64,000 nucleotides of DNA from an uncultured SAR116 cluster alpha proteobacterium (GCA_902539295.1 CACBIM010000006.1:1-64000), one strand, 5' to 3'. Shown: positions 20,391 through 30,683, counted from the stretch's first letter. Notes: generated from the sequence alone by a model not told the origin. Translations and numbers: made by a program.

Positions 20391-21533
20391 TTATCCTTTC
20401 ACCGATCCTGCAACCAGTCCCCTTATAAAATATCTTTGCAAAGAGAAAAAAATGAACAACGGAACAGTCATGGATATAAAAGCACCCGTTGTTAAAATTT
20501 CCCAATTTTCTCCTCTTGATCCTAATAATTCTTTGAGCTTAGCAGTAAGAATTATTTCACTCGGATGTTTATCTAGAAAAACTAATCCTACTAACAGGTC
20601 ATTCCATACCCAAAGAAACTGAAGTATGAAAATTGATGCAAAAGCTGGAATTGATAATGGTAAAACTATTTTAGTAAAAACATCGTAATGTGTTGCTCCA
20701 TCAACTTTTGCAGCTTCCATCATTTCATTGGGCAAAGATTTTAAAAAGTTCCACAAAAGAAATGTTGTTGAAGCCAAACCAAATCCAGTATGCGCCATCC
20801 AAATACCAGGAAAGGATTTCGCTGCTACACCAAAAAGGGCTCCAAAATCATTATAAATTGTAAGTATTGGAATAAGAGACATCTGTAAAGGTACAACAAG
20901 TGATGCAATTATGCTTGCTAATAAAATATCTCGTCCAAAAAACTTCATCCATGCCAAAGCATATGCAAAAAAAGAGCATATTGTTAATGGTATTAAGGTT
21001 GATGGTAAAGCTACAACAATTGTATTTAAAAATGCCTGACCTAATCCCTCTTTAAATAACACTTCTTTGTAATTCTCAAAAGTAAAACTAGGAGGAGATG
21101 AAGCAGTTACAAATACTCTTCTTCCTTTCTTTTTTGTAAATTCTTTTTTTGATTTCCATTCGTAGTCACCATTTTCAAAAACTTTAATTTCAGATTTATC
21201 TTTTAATATTGCTGTATTGCCAACGATAAACTCATTGATTTTTTTTGATGTTACACCGAAATTAATTACTTTTTTGCCTTTAGCATCATTGAAAAAATTA
21301 TCTCGAATAATAAAATAGTTGCCTTCCTGAACCTGACCCTCTTTACCTTTGGTTCTATAAATTTCATTAACTTGAACAGTAGTTAATGAAGTCCACCAGC
21401 CACTAATAGCAAGTTTATCTTTGTCTCTAAAAGAACTTATAAAAAGACCAAATGTTGGAGCTATCCAAACAATTACAAATGAAAGCAAAAGTAATTGAGC
21501 AAGAATTGATGATATATTAAATTTTATCTTCAT
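20391..21533 (-). CDS. alpha-glucoside-type sugar ABC transporter permease (AglG-like)
   Basis: MalG-type permease with EAA motif (EMMEAAKVDGATHYDVFTKIVLPLSIPA) and a long N-terminal periplasmic insertion, as in AglG. Confidence 0.9.
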   Translation of the reverse strand: MKIKFNISSILAQLLLLSFVIVWIAPTFGLFISSFRDKDKLAISGWWTSLTTVQVNEIYRTKGKEGQVQEGNYFIIRDNFFNDAKGKKVINFGVTSKKINEFIVGNTAILKDKSEIKVFENGDYEWKSKKEFTKKKGRRVFVTASSPPSFTFENYKEVLFKEGLGQAFLNTIVVALPSTLIPLTICSFFAYALAWMKFFGRDILLASIIASLVVPLQMSLIPILTIYNDFGALFGVAAKSFPGIWMAHTGFGLASTTFLLWNFLKSLPNEMMEAAKVDGATHYDVFTKIVLPLSIPAFASIFILQFLWVWNDLLVGLVFLDKHPSEIILTAKLKELLGSRGENWEILTTGAFISMTVPLFIFFSLQRYFIRGLVAGSVKG

Positions 21534-22513
21534 GTGCTTTGCTCATTTCTGTGTCTGTATAAATTCCAGGCAAGAATTGGAATAACGCCAATCATAATAC
21601 AAAATGCTAGTACACTACCTCTTCCACTGTCTCCACCACCTCTAAACATCCAATCGTACATTAAATTAGCCAAAACCTCTGTCTGCCATTGTCCATTTGT
21701 CATAGCATAGATAATGTCAAAAACTTTTAAGACTAAAATTGTAATTATTGTCCAAATTACTAAGATTGTTTGTTCAAGAAATGGTATAATTATTGACCAA
21801 AAGATTCGAAATTCACTAGCCCCATCAATTCTCGCGGCCTCAAGAGTTTCCTTTGGAATTCCTCTCAAAGCAGCACTGAATATCACTAAAGCCAGCCCAG
21901 TTTGTATCCATATCATGATGGCCATAAGAAAAAGATTATTCCAAATAGGTATCGTAAGCCATGCCTGAGGCTCCAGACCAAAAGATACTACTATAGCATT
22001 TAGCAGTCCAATTTGCTGATCATCAATTCCTCTGTAATCATATATAAACTTCCAAATCACTCCTGCCCCAACAAATGATATGGCCATTGGCATAAAGATT
22101 ATAGATTTTGCTATTGTTCCCCACCATATTCGATCAGTTAGGTTCGCTATAACTAAACCAAAAAAGGTACTTAATGTTGGAACTATCAATAACCAACCTA
22201 AATTGTTAAGAATACTTCTTCTAAATTCATTGTCTTTAATCGCCCATAAATAATTTTCAAAACCAATAAATTCACGACCAAATTTATCATAAAAACTTAA
22301 TCTAATAGTTTCAAATACTGGAAACAAAATAAAAGTAAAAAGCACCAAAAAAGCTGGTGCAATAAAAATTATGGATCTTATGGAATTTTCATATCTATGA
22401 CTTATAATTTTATATTTTATTATATAATCGAGGATAAAGTTGAATAATCGAAAATAAATAATAAAGAAAAAAATCCCAGCAAGGACTGTTGATATAAGAG
22501 AAATTATATTCAC
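21530..22513 (-). CDS. sugar ABC transporter permease (AglF/MalF-like)
   Basis: EAA motif KETLEAARIDGASEFRIFWSIIIPFL; multiple TM segments. Confidence 0.92.
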   Translation of the reverse strand: MNIISLISTVLAGIFFFIIYFRLFNFILDYIIKYKIISHRYENSIRSIIFIAPAFLVLFTFILFPVFETIRLSFYDKFGREFIGFENYLWAIKDNEFRRSILNNLGWLLIVPTLSTFFGLVIANLTDRIWWGTIAKSIIFMPMAISFVGAGVIWKFIYDYRGIDDQQIGLLNAIVVSFGLEPQAWLTIPIWNNLFLMAIMIWIQTGLALVIFSAALRGIPKETLEAARIDGASEFRIFWSIIIPFLEQTILVIWTIITILVLKVFDIIYAMTNGQWQTEVLANLMYDWMFRGGGDSGRGSVLAFCIMIGVIPILAWNLYRHRNEQST

Positions 22514-22541
22514 TGATAAATACTCACTCGGGTTTTATAAT

Positions 22542-22575
22542 AAAAAAAGGCGAACAAGTAAACTGCTCGCCTTTT
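22542..22575 (-). terminator. intrinsic-terminator-like hairpin between the substrate-binding protein gene and permease genes
   Basis: Minus strand GGCGA-GCAGTTTACTTGT-TCGCC followed by TTTTTTT. Confidence 0.75.
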
Positions 22576-22587
22576 ATAGAATTTTTG

Positions 22588-23898
22588 TTATTTTATTGCA
22601 TCCCAACTTGCTTGAATAGCATCAGCAACATCCTTGGCTGACTTACCATTGACGTAGTCTACCATACCAGTCCAGAATGAGCCTGCACCAACTGCTCCAG
22701 GCATTAGATCTGATCCATCAAACCTGAAAGTAGTTGCCCCTGTTAAAATGTCATGCAAGCCTCTAAAACTATCACTTGCATATTTACCTTTATCAACACC
22801 AGTGTGAGGAGTAAGGAAGCCTCCTTTACCCATAAATCTTTCATGTGCTTCGGGGTGCATTAGAAATTTCATGAATTCAGTTGTAGCTGGTTTATTATTT
22901 GTAGCTGTTAAAACTGTTCCAGCACCGAGAACTGGTCTGCCTAGATCTTTAGAGGCAAATGCAGGGAAATAGAAAAAATCAACATCTTCTCCGGCTTTTG
23001 TACCTTCAGGAAAGAAAGCAGGAATGAAACTAGCTTGTCTATGCATCATACACTTAGGTGGTGAAGTAAATAAACCTTTTGGACTATCTCTGAAGTCGGT
23101 TGTGGCTACAGCTTTTGTACCACCTGACACATATTTATCATTTAATGCAAATGAACCAAAGACATCCATTGCTTCAATAACTCTTGGATCATTAAATGGC
23201 ATTTCATTTGAAACCCACATATCATAAACATCAGGTGAATGGGTTCTTAACATTATATCTTCCATCCAGTCAGTAGCTGGCCATCCAGTTGCTCCACCTG
23301 ATCCAAGACCAATACACCAGGGAGTGTTTCCGTCTGAAGCCATTTTTTCAGTTAATGAAACTAACTCTTCCATTGTTTGTGGAATTTCATATCCATTATC
23401 TTCAAAGTTATCTGGTGAATACCAAACAAGACTTTTAACACTCACACGATAAAAAATACCATAAAATTGATCTTTACCATTCTCATCTGCGTAAGTTGAA
23501 AGATCTACCCATGATTGACCTGCAGCATAATTATCTAAGACCATTTGCTTTACATCATCACCTTGAGGAGACAAACATCCAGTTGCTGCAATGTTTGCTG
23601 CTAATCCAGGTTGAGGGAAAACTGCAACGTCTGCAGGATTGCCTGCTTTACAATCAATATTGATAATTTGCTCAAACTCGTCTGAACCACCGTATTCTAC
23701 TGTTGCTCCAGTAGCTTTTTCAAAAATAGACACAACATCTCTGAAATCATCATCTTGTGGTGCCATCCATGGACCAAAAACAACTACTTTTTGACCTGAT
23801 AAGTCCGGACCAGTATAATGTCCTCCAGCAAATACCCCTTTAATAGGGATTAATAAAATTGCACTTAGTGCAATTATGCCAATAAATATTTTTTTCAT
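22588..23898 (-). CDS. sugar ABC transporter substrate-binding protein (AglE-like)
   Basis: N-terminal signal peptide MKKIFIGIIALSAILLIPIKGVFA; family-1-type extracellular solute-binding protein features; upstream of permeases. Confidence 0.92.
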   Translation of the reverse strand: MKKIFIGIIALSAILLIPIKGVFAGGHYTGPDLSGQKVVVFGPWMAPQDDDFRDVVSIFEKATGATVEYGGSDEFEQIINIDCKAGNPADVAVFPQPGLAANIAATGCLSPQGDDVKQMVLDNYAAGQSWVDLSTYADENGKDQFYGIFYRVSVKSLVWYSPDNFEDNGYEIPQTMEELVSLTEKMASDGNTPWCIGLGSGGATGWPATDWMEDIMLRTHSPDVYDMWVSNEMPFNDPRVIEAMDVFGSFALNDKYVSGGTKAVATTDFRDSPKGLFTSPPKCMMHRQASFIPAFFPEGTKAGEDVDFFYFPAFASKDLGRPVLGAGTVLTATNNKPATTEFMKFLMHPEAHERFMGKGGFLTPHTGVDKGKYASDSFRGLHDILTGATTFRFDGSDLMPGAVGAGSFWTGMVDYVNGKSAKDVADAIQASWDAIK

Positions 23899-23949
23899 TA
23901 ATTTCTCCCAAAATAAAAATTAAAATTATACTCTAAATTATCTAGAATT

Positions 23950-23961
23950 GAAAACGTTTTC
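23950..23961. promoter_or_regulatory. LacI-family operator-like palindrome GAAAACGTTTTC
   Basis: Perfect 12-bp palindrome with central CG in the divergent intergenic region between the ABC transporter operon and GH1-lacI genes. Confidence 0.75.
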
Positions 23962-24020
23962 GTTGTCAAGCAAATTAAACTCTTGTATTTTTTCTTTTAT
24001 GTATGATTTAGATAAGATTT

Positions 24021-25367
24021 ATGCGCGATTTTGAAATTATAAATTCTTTTCCTTCAGATTTTATATTTGGAACAGCAACCTCTAGTTACCAAATAGAGGG
24101 TCAAAAATATGGGAAATGTGGCCTTAGTAACTGGGATACCTTTGCTAATAAACCCGGTAAAATATTTAAAGGGCAAAATGGAAAAATTGCATGTTCACAT
24201 ATATTGAATTACCTAGATGATCTTGATTTGGTTAAAAATGGAGGATTTTCAGCTTATAGATTTTCTTTTTCATGGCCAAGATTATTTCCTCATGATAATG
24301 GAAAAGTTAATCCTGAAGGAATTGATTTTTATAATAGATTATTAGATGGATTGCTTGAGAGAAATTTACGACCTTTTGCAACACTATACCATTGGGATTT
24401 ACCAAAATATCTTGATGATAATGGTGGATGGTTAAACAGTGAAACTATTCATAAATTTACTGAATATACAAATCTTATTATGAATAAATTTGGTGATAGA
24501 CTGTTCTCAATTGCAACAATTAACGAACCATGGTGCGTATCTTGGCTCAGTTATTATTGGGGGGAGCATGCCCCCGGTATAAAAAATATAGAGGCAACAG
24601 CCTCAGCCATGCATAATATATTGCTTGCGCATGGACGCTCACTTCAGGAAATAAGGGATTACGGACATAAAAATGTTGGAATTGTTCTTAATAAAACACA
24701 TGTTGTCCCTTACAATAATTTTGAAGAGAATAAATTTGCAGCTCAACTTTATGATCAAATTCATAATAAATGGTTTGATGATGCAATCTTTAAGGGACAG
24801 TATCCTAAGGAATTATTAAAGATTTTAAGGCCATTTTTGCCAAATAATTATGATAATGATTTGAAAATTATTTCAAAAAAAATTGATTGGATAGGAATTA
24901 ATTACTACACAAGAGCAATTGTTAAAAACGATCCAAAAGAAAGAAATTTTCAGTTTAAAGTTATATCTGGGAAACTACCAAAAACTGACATGGGTTGGGA
25001 AATTTACCCTGAGGGATTGGGATTAGTTATAAATGATTTTGTTAAAAATTATACAAATGATCTGCCAATATATATTACTGAAAACGGAATGGCTAACAGA
25101 GATACAATAGATAATGGGAAAATCGAAGATAAAAATAGAATAAGTTATTATTCAAAGCATCTTAAAGAGGTCTATAATTTATTAATTTCAAATATCAAAA
25201 TTAAGGGTTATTTTGCCTGGTCTCTTTTAGATAATTTTGAGTGGTCATTTGGTTACGATAAGAGATTTGGTCTTGTATACGTTGATTTTAAAAATCAAAA
25301 AAGAATACCTAAATCATCTTGGTATATGTTTAAAAATTATTTAATTAGAAAAAAGAAAGCAGATTAG
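24021..25367 (+). CDS. glycoside hydrolase family 1 beta-glucosidase
   Basis: FIFGTATSSYQIEG, TLYHWDLPKYL, ATINEPW, YITENGMA, GYFAWSLLDNFEWSFGYDKRFGLVYVD. Confidence 0.96.
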   Translation: MRDFEIINSFPSDFIFGTATSSYQIEGQKYGKCGLSNWDTFANKPGKIFKGQNGKIACSHILNYLDDLDLVKNGGFSAYRFSFSWPRLFPHDNGKVNPEGIDFYNRLLDGLLERNLRPFATLYHWDLPKYLDDNGGWLNSETIHKFTEYTNLIMNKFGDRLFSIATINEPWCVSWLSYYWGEHAPGIKNIEATASAMHNILLAHGRSLQEIRDYGHKNVGIVLNKTHVVPYNNFEENKFAAQLYDQIHNKWFDDAIFKGQYPKELLKILRPFLPNNYDNDLKIISKKIDWIGINYYTRAIVKNDPKERNFQFKVISGKLPKTDMGWEIYPEGLGLVINDFVKNYTNDLPIYITENGMANRDTIDNGKIEDKNRISYYSKHLKEVYNLLISNIKIKGYFAWSLLDNFEWSFGYDKRFGLVYVDFKNQKRIPKSSWYMFKNYLIRKKKAD

Positions 25368-25373
25368 AGTTTT

Positions 25374-26381
25374 ATGAATATTAAAGAATTTTCAAAAAAA
25401 ATTGGTGTTCCAGTTTCAACTATTTCAAAGGCTTTAGGTGACTATAAAGACGTTAATGCAAAAACAAAAAAAAGAATTATTGAATTAGCAAAAAAACATA
25501 ACTACGCACCAAATATATATGCAAAAACACTTGCCTCGGGAATTACATTTTCTGTTGGATTAGTATTACCTCTTTCATACAGTTATGAGCAGAAAATTAC
25601 TCTAATCGATTTTATTGAAAATATTCACTCAAACTTAAATTCGCTTAATATACCTGTAATTATGCTCTTTGCAAAAAATAAAAAAGAGGAAATCGAGGCA
25701 TTTGAAAAGTTAATAAAACATCATAAAGTCAGGTTAGTCCTTTTAAATGACACAAAAAGAAAGGATGAAAGAATTGATTATTTAGACAAAAATAACGTCC
25801 AATATATTACTTGGGGAAGGTGCAATAAAAATGAAAAAAATTATTCATGGATAGACGAAGATATAGAGCATAGTAATTTATTAGCTTTGAAATTTATACT
25901 TTCAAAAGGACATTCAGATATAGGATATATTGATTCTTATGCAAAGAATAATTACTATTTTCTTCGAAAACATTATTTCTTAAAAATTCTTCAATCTAAC
26001 AACGTAAAAATAAATAAAAAGTATTTTGCAAATGGATATATTGAAAATAGATTGAAAACTAAAGATATTATCAAAAAACTTTTATTAAATAATCCAAAAT
26101 TAACTGTTTTATTGATATCTTCTCATGCTTTTGCAATGAGTGCTGTTGAAGCATGCAGAGAGCTTAATCTAAGTATTGGTAAAAATATTTCAATCATTTC
26201 ATTTGATAGTAATATCCTATCGAGTCTAGCTCCTTTTTTGACAGTTGTAAGACAACCTCATAAGGAAATTAATCGACATTTTATTAATTTAATTCAATCA
26301 AAAATTAATAATTTAGATAAAAACTTTAATTATCTTTATAAATCAAAATTAGTAGATAATGGTTCGGTAATAGAAATATAA
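25374..26381 (+). CDS. LacI-family transcriptional regulator
   Basis: N-terminal HTH KEFSKKIGVPVSTISKALGDYKDVNAKTKKRIIELAKKHNYAPN; periplasmic-binding-like C-terminal domain. Confidence 0.93.
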   Translation: MNIKEFSKKIGVPVSTISKALGDYKDVNAKTKKRIIELAKKHNYAPNIYAKTLASGITFSVGLVLPLSYSYEQKITLIDFIENIHSNLNSLNIPVIMLFAKNKKEEIEAFEKLIKHHKVRLVLLNDTKRKDERIDYLDKNNVQYITWGRCNKNEKNYSWIDEDIEHSNLLALKFILSKGHSDIGYIDSYAKNNYYFLRKHYFLKILQSNNVKINKKYFANGYIENRLKTKDIIKKLLLNNPKLTVLLISSHAFAMSAVEACRELNLSIGKNISIISFDSNILSSLAPFLTVVRQPHKEINRHFINLIQSKINNLDKNFNYLYKSKLVDNGSVIEI

Positions 26382-26442
26382 TTCAACAAAAATTTGATAA
26401 TTTGACATCAATATTTTTTTTTCTGTTAATATTTAAATTAAG

Positions 26443-27408
26443 ATGGTTAATTTTAATGTAAGCGATTTTTCTAAATTACAACCAAACTATTTCGGATATG
26501 ATAATCTTGATAGAATGACAGATTATAGGAATGATCTAAACTGGTTTGAAAAATTAAATAAAAAAAATGTAAAGATTGTTCCAGTTTGGAATTCAAGTAT
26601 TTTATTTGAACGTGCAATAAAAAGTCAGGAAAATTTTACAAGTATTTTATTTCCTAATTTATACGATTTTGAAGAATTCATAGAAAATCAAAATTTGAAA
26701 ATACTTTTGGGATCAAGAAATAAATCTACAGTAAATGAAATTTTTTTATGCATTGATTTTTCTAATTCCACTCAAAAGAAAATAAATTCAATAATGCAAT
26801 CGTTTGGTGAATTTAGAAGCCTAAGAGATGCAAGCCCCAAATTAGATAAATTCAAAGGTTCATTAGCTGCTTATGCGATAGCTATTTCAAATTGGCATAA
26901 ACAAAATAAGTTTTGTAATACTTGTGGAGCAAAAACATTGGTTTCAAATGCTGGCCATCAAATAAATTGTTCCCAAAAGCATTGCGCCTATATTCAATTT
27001 CCAAGAATGGACCCAGCTGTAATTATGTTAATACATAATAATAATAAAACTTTACTAGGTAGGCAAACAATTTGGCCTAAAGGTATGTATTCAACTTTAG
27101 CTGGCTTTGTTGAGCCTGGTGAAACTCTAGAAAATGCTGTAGCACGTGAGGCATATGAAGAAGCAGGAATAAAAGTTCATAAAATTAAATACCATTCATC
27201 TCAGCCTTGGCCTTTTCCATCATCATTAATGTTAGGTTTTTTTGCTGAAGCTACATCTACTAAAATAAAAATTAACAAATCTGAAATTGAGGATGTAAGA
27301 TGGTTTACTAAAGGTGAGTTATTAAATTTTCACGATCAGAATAAATTTCTGCCAAGAAAAATCTCAATCGCCAGAAGACTTATTGATGACTGGTTGAATG
27401 AAAAGTAA
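26443..27408 (+). CDS. nudC: NAD+ diphosphatase (NUDIX)
   Basis: Zn ribbon FCNTCGAKT...CSQKHC, PRMDPAVIM, Nudix box GFVEPGETLENAVAREAYEEAGI, SQPWPFPSSLMLGF. Confidence 0.94.
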   Translation: MVNFNVSDFSKLQPNYFGYDNLDRMTDYRNDLNWFEKLNKKNVKIVPVWNSSILFERAIKSQENFTSILFPNLYDFEEFIENQNLKILLGSRNKSTVNEIFLCIDFSNSTQKKINSIMQSFGEFRSLRDASPKLDKFKGSLAAYAIAISNWHKQNKFCNTCGAKTLVSNAGHQINCSQKHCAYIQFPRMDPAVIMLIHNNNKTLLGRQTIWPKGMYSTLAGFVEPGETLENAVAREAYEEAGIKVHKIKYHSSQPWPFPSSLMLGFFAEATSTKIKINKSEIEDVRWFTKGELLNFHDQNKFLPRKISIARRLIDDWLNEK

Positions 27409-27437
27409 TAACATTTTTATTAGAATGTTAAATTTAA

Positions 27438-27566
27438 GATTATGGATGGCAATTTTTTAAACAACTGAGTAAGGAGAATAGTTGCCACCCATAATCAAAG
27501 CAGGCGGTAAGTCTGCTTTAAGTAGTATATTAAATACAGTACTATATTAGTACTGTATTTAATATA
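27438..27566. other. cluster of three consecutive stem-loops between convergent genes
   Basis: Stem 1 27438-27452/27482-27496 (14 of 15 paired); stem 2 AAAGCAG/CTGCTTT 27497-27503/27513-27519; stem 3 17-bp perfect stem 27526-27542/27550-27566 with 7-nt loop. Confidence 0.8.
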
Positions 27567-27595
27567 TATTATATTTGCAAGCCAATATTTAAATT

Positions 27596-28504
27596 TTAAA
27601 TAAAAAAAGTACCCTCTGATACTAAAACGCACTTCCCGGATATAGAAGTTTTGATGACCTCTCCTTGTTCCTTTATCACACTAACATTAATGTAGCTGGG
27701 ACGTCCTATACTTTCACCTTGGTCTATGTCAAAATCAATTTTTCCAGTTTGCAGATTATTTCTAGATGCAAGCAAAGCACCAAGTGCGCCACAAGCACTT
27801 CCAGTTGCTGCGTCCTCAACTATTCCAGAAAGGGGTGCAAAAACTCTTGCAACGATATTTTTACCGACGTTGTTAGCAAATATCATTAATGAAAAAAAAT
27901 CATCACCATAAGAGTAATCCTTATCAGTTTCCTCAAAAGCAGAAATATTACATCGAGCCTTTTTTAAAATCTCATAACTCTCAACTTCAGCAATAACAAA
28001 ATCGAGGCCAACACCTGCAACTACAGGAGGGTCAGCAGAGACTAAAAACTTCTCATCTATTTCAATACAACGCGAAATTACAGAACTTGGAATTGAAATT
28101 GATGTATTAAACTTACTGGGCGCTTCTATCTCAGCTCCTGTAACATTCTGTCCAGCATATAGTGGTGAAACGTAAACTAGTCCAGCAAGTTCTTCAAAAA
28201 TCATTTTTTCTTTTGAATAATAGCCTTGAATAAATTGTGGGTGTTGAATAAGAAAATAACCTGCTCCTACATTGGGGTGACCAGCAAATGGCAATTCATT
28301 TTTAGGAGTAAAAATTTTTACTTTAGCTGAGTTTTTTTCTGAAATAGGCTTTTGAATAAAAACAGTTTCGGAATAATTAATCTCTGACGCTATACTTTGC
28401 ATTATATCATCAGACAGCAAATCAGCTTCAGGAAATATGGCTAAAGGATTACCACCAAAAACTTTATCCGAAAAAACATCAAGAGTGTAAAATTTTAAAT
28501 CCAT
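27596..28504 (-). CDS. PhzF family phenazine biosynthesis-like isomerase
   Basis: YTLDVFSDKVFGGNPLAIF, FTPKNELPFAGHPNVGAGYFL, EDAATGSACGALGALL. Confidence 0.93.
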   Translation of the reverse strand: MDLKFYTLDVFSDKVFGGNPLAIFPEADLLSDDIMQSIASEINYSETVFIQKPISEKNSAKVKIFTPKNELPFAGHPNVGAGYFLIQHPQFIQGYYSKEKMIFEELAGLVYVSPLYAGQNVTGAEIEAPSKFNTSISIPSSVISRCIEIDEKFLVSADPPVVAGVGLDFVIAEVESYEILKKARCNISAFEETDKDYSYGDDFFSLMIFANNVGKNIVARVFAPLSGIVEDAATGSACGALGALLASRNNLQTGKIDFDIDQGESIGRPSYINVSVIKEQGEVIKTSISGKCVLVSEGTFFI

Positions 28505-28516
28505 AATTTAATTCTC

Positions 28517-29530
28517 CTAAACAATTTCCCATTTTCTTGAATTTGATGATCTAAATATTGAATCAATTATCTTCATATTTTTTAGAGAGTCTTCTAAAGA
28601 ATAGGGAAATGCAGTACCATTCAAAATTGCATTATTTATTTGATCAACTTGATTGGTATACTGATCAGATTTCTCTATTTTAATGACCTTTGGATTTTGT
28701 GAGGGATGATTAACATTCTGCCACAAATGAATTTCACTTTCTTGATCAGCTATTGGATTAAAAGGCACAGGTAATTCAAGTCTTCCTTTGGTTCCAATAA
28801 ATCGCATGTGCTGCATTAAGTGACTTTGTGTTGAGCAAGTAAATGACATTTGAACATTTCCAAATTTTAAAATCGCAGAAGCAAGAATATCAGTTTCAAA
28901 ATTTGGATCAGTTTCTACCAAAGAAATAAGTTCATCAGGCTCAGAATCTGTAATAAATCTACTTGTTACAATCGGATAGACACCAATGTCCAATATACCC
29001 CCACCACCAATTCTTACATCATTTCTTATATTATTAGGATCAGTATTAAAATAATTGAATATCCCTTGTATAGCGTTAAGCTTGCCTATCTCCCCATCTT
29101 GAATTAACTTTTTAGTTTCAGTCCATTGAGGATGGAAGCGAACCATAAATGCTTCTGAAACAATTTTTTTTGTCTCTTTTTGCACTTCAATTAGTTCAAA
29201 TATTTCATCTGAAGTAATAGAAATTGGTTTTTCACACAGTACATGCTTTCCAGCTTTAAGTGCATTTATAGAAAAGGGAACATGCAAATGATTTGGGAGT
29301 GGGATATAAACTGCATCTATATTTGGATCAGAAATTAATTTGTTATAATCATCATAAGCTTTTGTTATTGAAAATTTATGACAGAAATCTTCAGCTTTTG
29401 ATATTTCCCTTGAAGCAATTGCATATAGTTCAGTATTTTTACTTTTTTTCATTGCAGGTATAACTTGTTCCCTTGCAATCTTAGCAGCGCCTAAAATTCC
29501 CCATTTGACAGTTCCCATAAAAAAATCCAA
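28517..29530 (-). CDS. Gfo/Idh/MocA family oxidoreductase
   Basis: WGILGAAKIAREQVIPAM, AVYIPLPNHLHVPFSINALKAGKHVLCEKPI. Confidence 0.94.
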   Translation of the reverse strand: MDFFMGTVKWGILGAAKIAREQVIPAMKKSKNTELYAIASREISKAEDFCHKFSITKAYDDYNKLISDPNIDAVYIPLPNHLHVPFSINALKAGKHVLCEKPISITSDEIFELIEVQKETKKIVSEAFMVRFHPQWTETKKLIQDGEIGKLNAIQGIFNYFNTDPNNIRNDVRIGGGGILDIGVYPIVTSRFITDSEPDELISLVETDPNFETDILASAILKFGNVQMSFTCSTQSHLMQHMRFIGTKGRLELPVPFNPIADQESEIHLWQNVNHPSQNPKVIKIEKSDQYTNQVDQINNAILNGTAFPYSLEDSLKNMKIIDSIFRSSNSRKWEIV

Positions 29531-29609
29531 ATTTATAAAATTTAATATATAAATAACAAATAATACTCTAAGCTAAATTTTAAATTTGTCTGAATAAAAA
29601 TAAAATTTT

Positions 29610-30683
29610 ATGCGTAAAAATAAATACTCAATAGCTGTTATAGAAGGAGATGGTATTGGTAAAGAAGTTATGCCAGAAGGCATTAGATGCCTAGAGGCTG
29701 TAAGTTCTAAATACGGCATTAATCTTGAGTTTAAAAACTACGATTTTTCATCAGTAGACTACTATGAAAAGCACGGCGCTATGTTGCCAGAGGATTGGAA
29801 AGAAAAATTGTCTTCACATGATGCTATATTTTTTGGAGCAGTTGGATGGCCGGAAAAGGTTCCAGACCACATATCACTTTGGGGTTCTCTTTTAAAATTT
29901 AGGAGAGAATTTGATCAATATATAAACTTAAGGCCTGTAAAATTAATGCCTGGCGTGCCTTCACCACTAAGTGGGAAAAAACCAGGTGACATAGATTTTT
30001 TAATTGTAAGAGAGAATACAGAAGGAGAGTACAGTTCCATTGGTGGCAAAATGTTTGAAGGAACTGAGAGAGAGTTTGTCGTCCAGGAAACTGTAATGAC
30101 AAAAGTAGGAATAGAAAGAGTTTTGGACTTTGCGTTTAAACTCGCACAAAAAAGAAAATCAAAGCATTTGACGTCTGCAACAAAATCTAATGGTATCTCA
30201 ATAACAATGCCTTATTGGGATGAACTTTTTGAAAAAATGTCAAAATCCTACCCAGACATAAAAACTGATCAGTACCATATAGATATTCTTTGTGCTCATT
30301 TTGTGTTAAATCCAGATAAGTTTGATGTTATTGTAGCTTCTAATTTGTTTGGTGATATTTTATCAGATTTGGGTCCAGCATGCACTGGCACAATTGGAAT
30401 AGCTCCATCAGGTAATATCAATCCAGAGAATAATCACCCGTCTTTATTTGAACCAGTTCATGGCTCTGCGCCAGATATAGCAGGAAAAGGTATTGCCAAC
30501 CCAATAGGACAAATTTGGGCAGGAGCTATGATGTTAAATCATTTTGGGTTTGACGATGCCTCAAATGAAATTTTAAATGCAATCAAACATTCTTTATCTG
30601 AGCCAAAACTCAGAACAAAAGACCTTGCTGGGAGTGCTGACACTCAAACAGTAGGAAAAGCTATTGAACAAATAATTAAATAG
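29610..30683 (+). CDS. tartrate dehydrogenase / D-malate dehydrogenase (isocitrate/isopropylmalate DH family)
   Basis: AVIEGDGIGKEVMPEG, FFGAVGWPEKVPDHISLWGSLLKFRREFDQYINLRPVKLMPGV, VRENTEGEYSSIGG, FGDILSDLGPACTGTIGIAPSGNINP. Confidence 0.93.
   Translation: MRKNKYSIAVIEGDGIGKEVMPEGIRCLEAVSSKYGINLEFKNYDFSSVDYYEKHGAMLPEDWKEKLSSHDAIFFGAVGWPEKVPDHISLWGSLLKFRREFDQYINLRPVKLMPGVPSPLSGKKPGDIDFLIVRENTEGEYSSIGGKMFEGTEREFVVQETVMTKVGIERVLDFAFKLAQKRKSKHLTSATKSNGISITMPYWDELFEKMSKSYPDIKTDQYHIDILCAHFVLNPDKFDVIVASNLFGDILSDLGPACTGTIGIAPSGNINPENNHPSLFEPVHGSAPDIAGKGIANPIGQIWAGAMMLNHFGFDDASNEILNAIKHSLSEPKLRTKDLAGSADTQTVGKAIEQIIK

Noticed and set aside
20389-20505. N-terminal extension of the GH4 ORF
   Set aside because: Encodes MGNFNNGCFYIHDCSVVHFFLFAKIF..., which overlaps the 3' end of the permease gene; the family start MKKIVLIGAGSQNFG fits the internal ATG.
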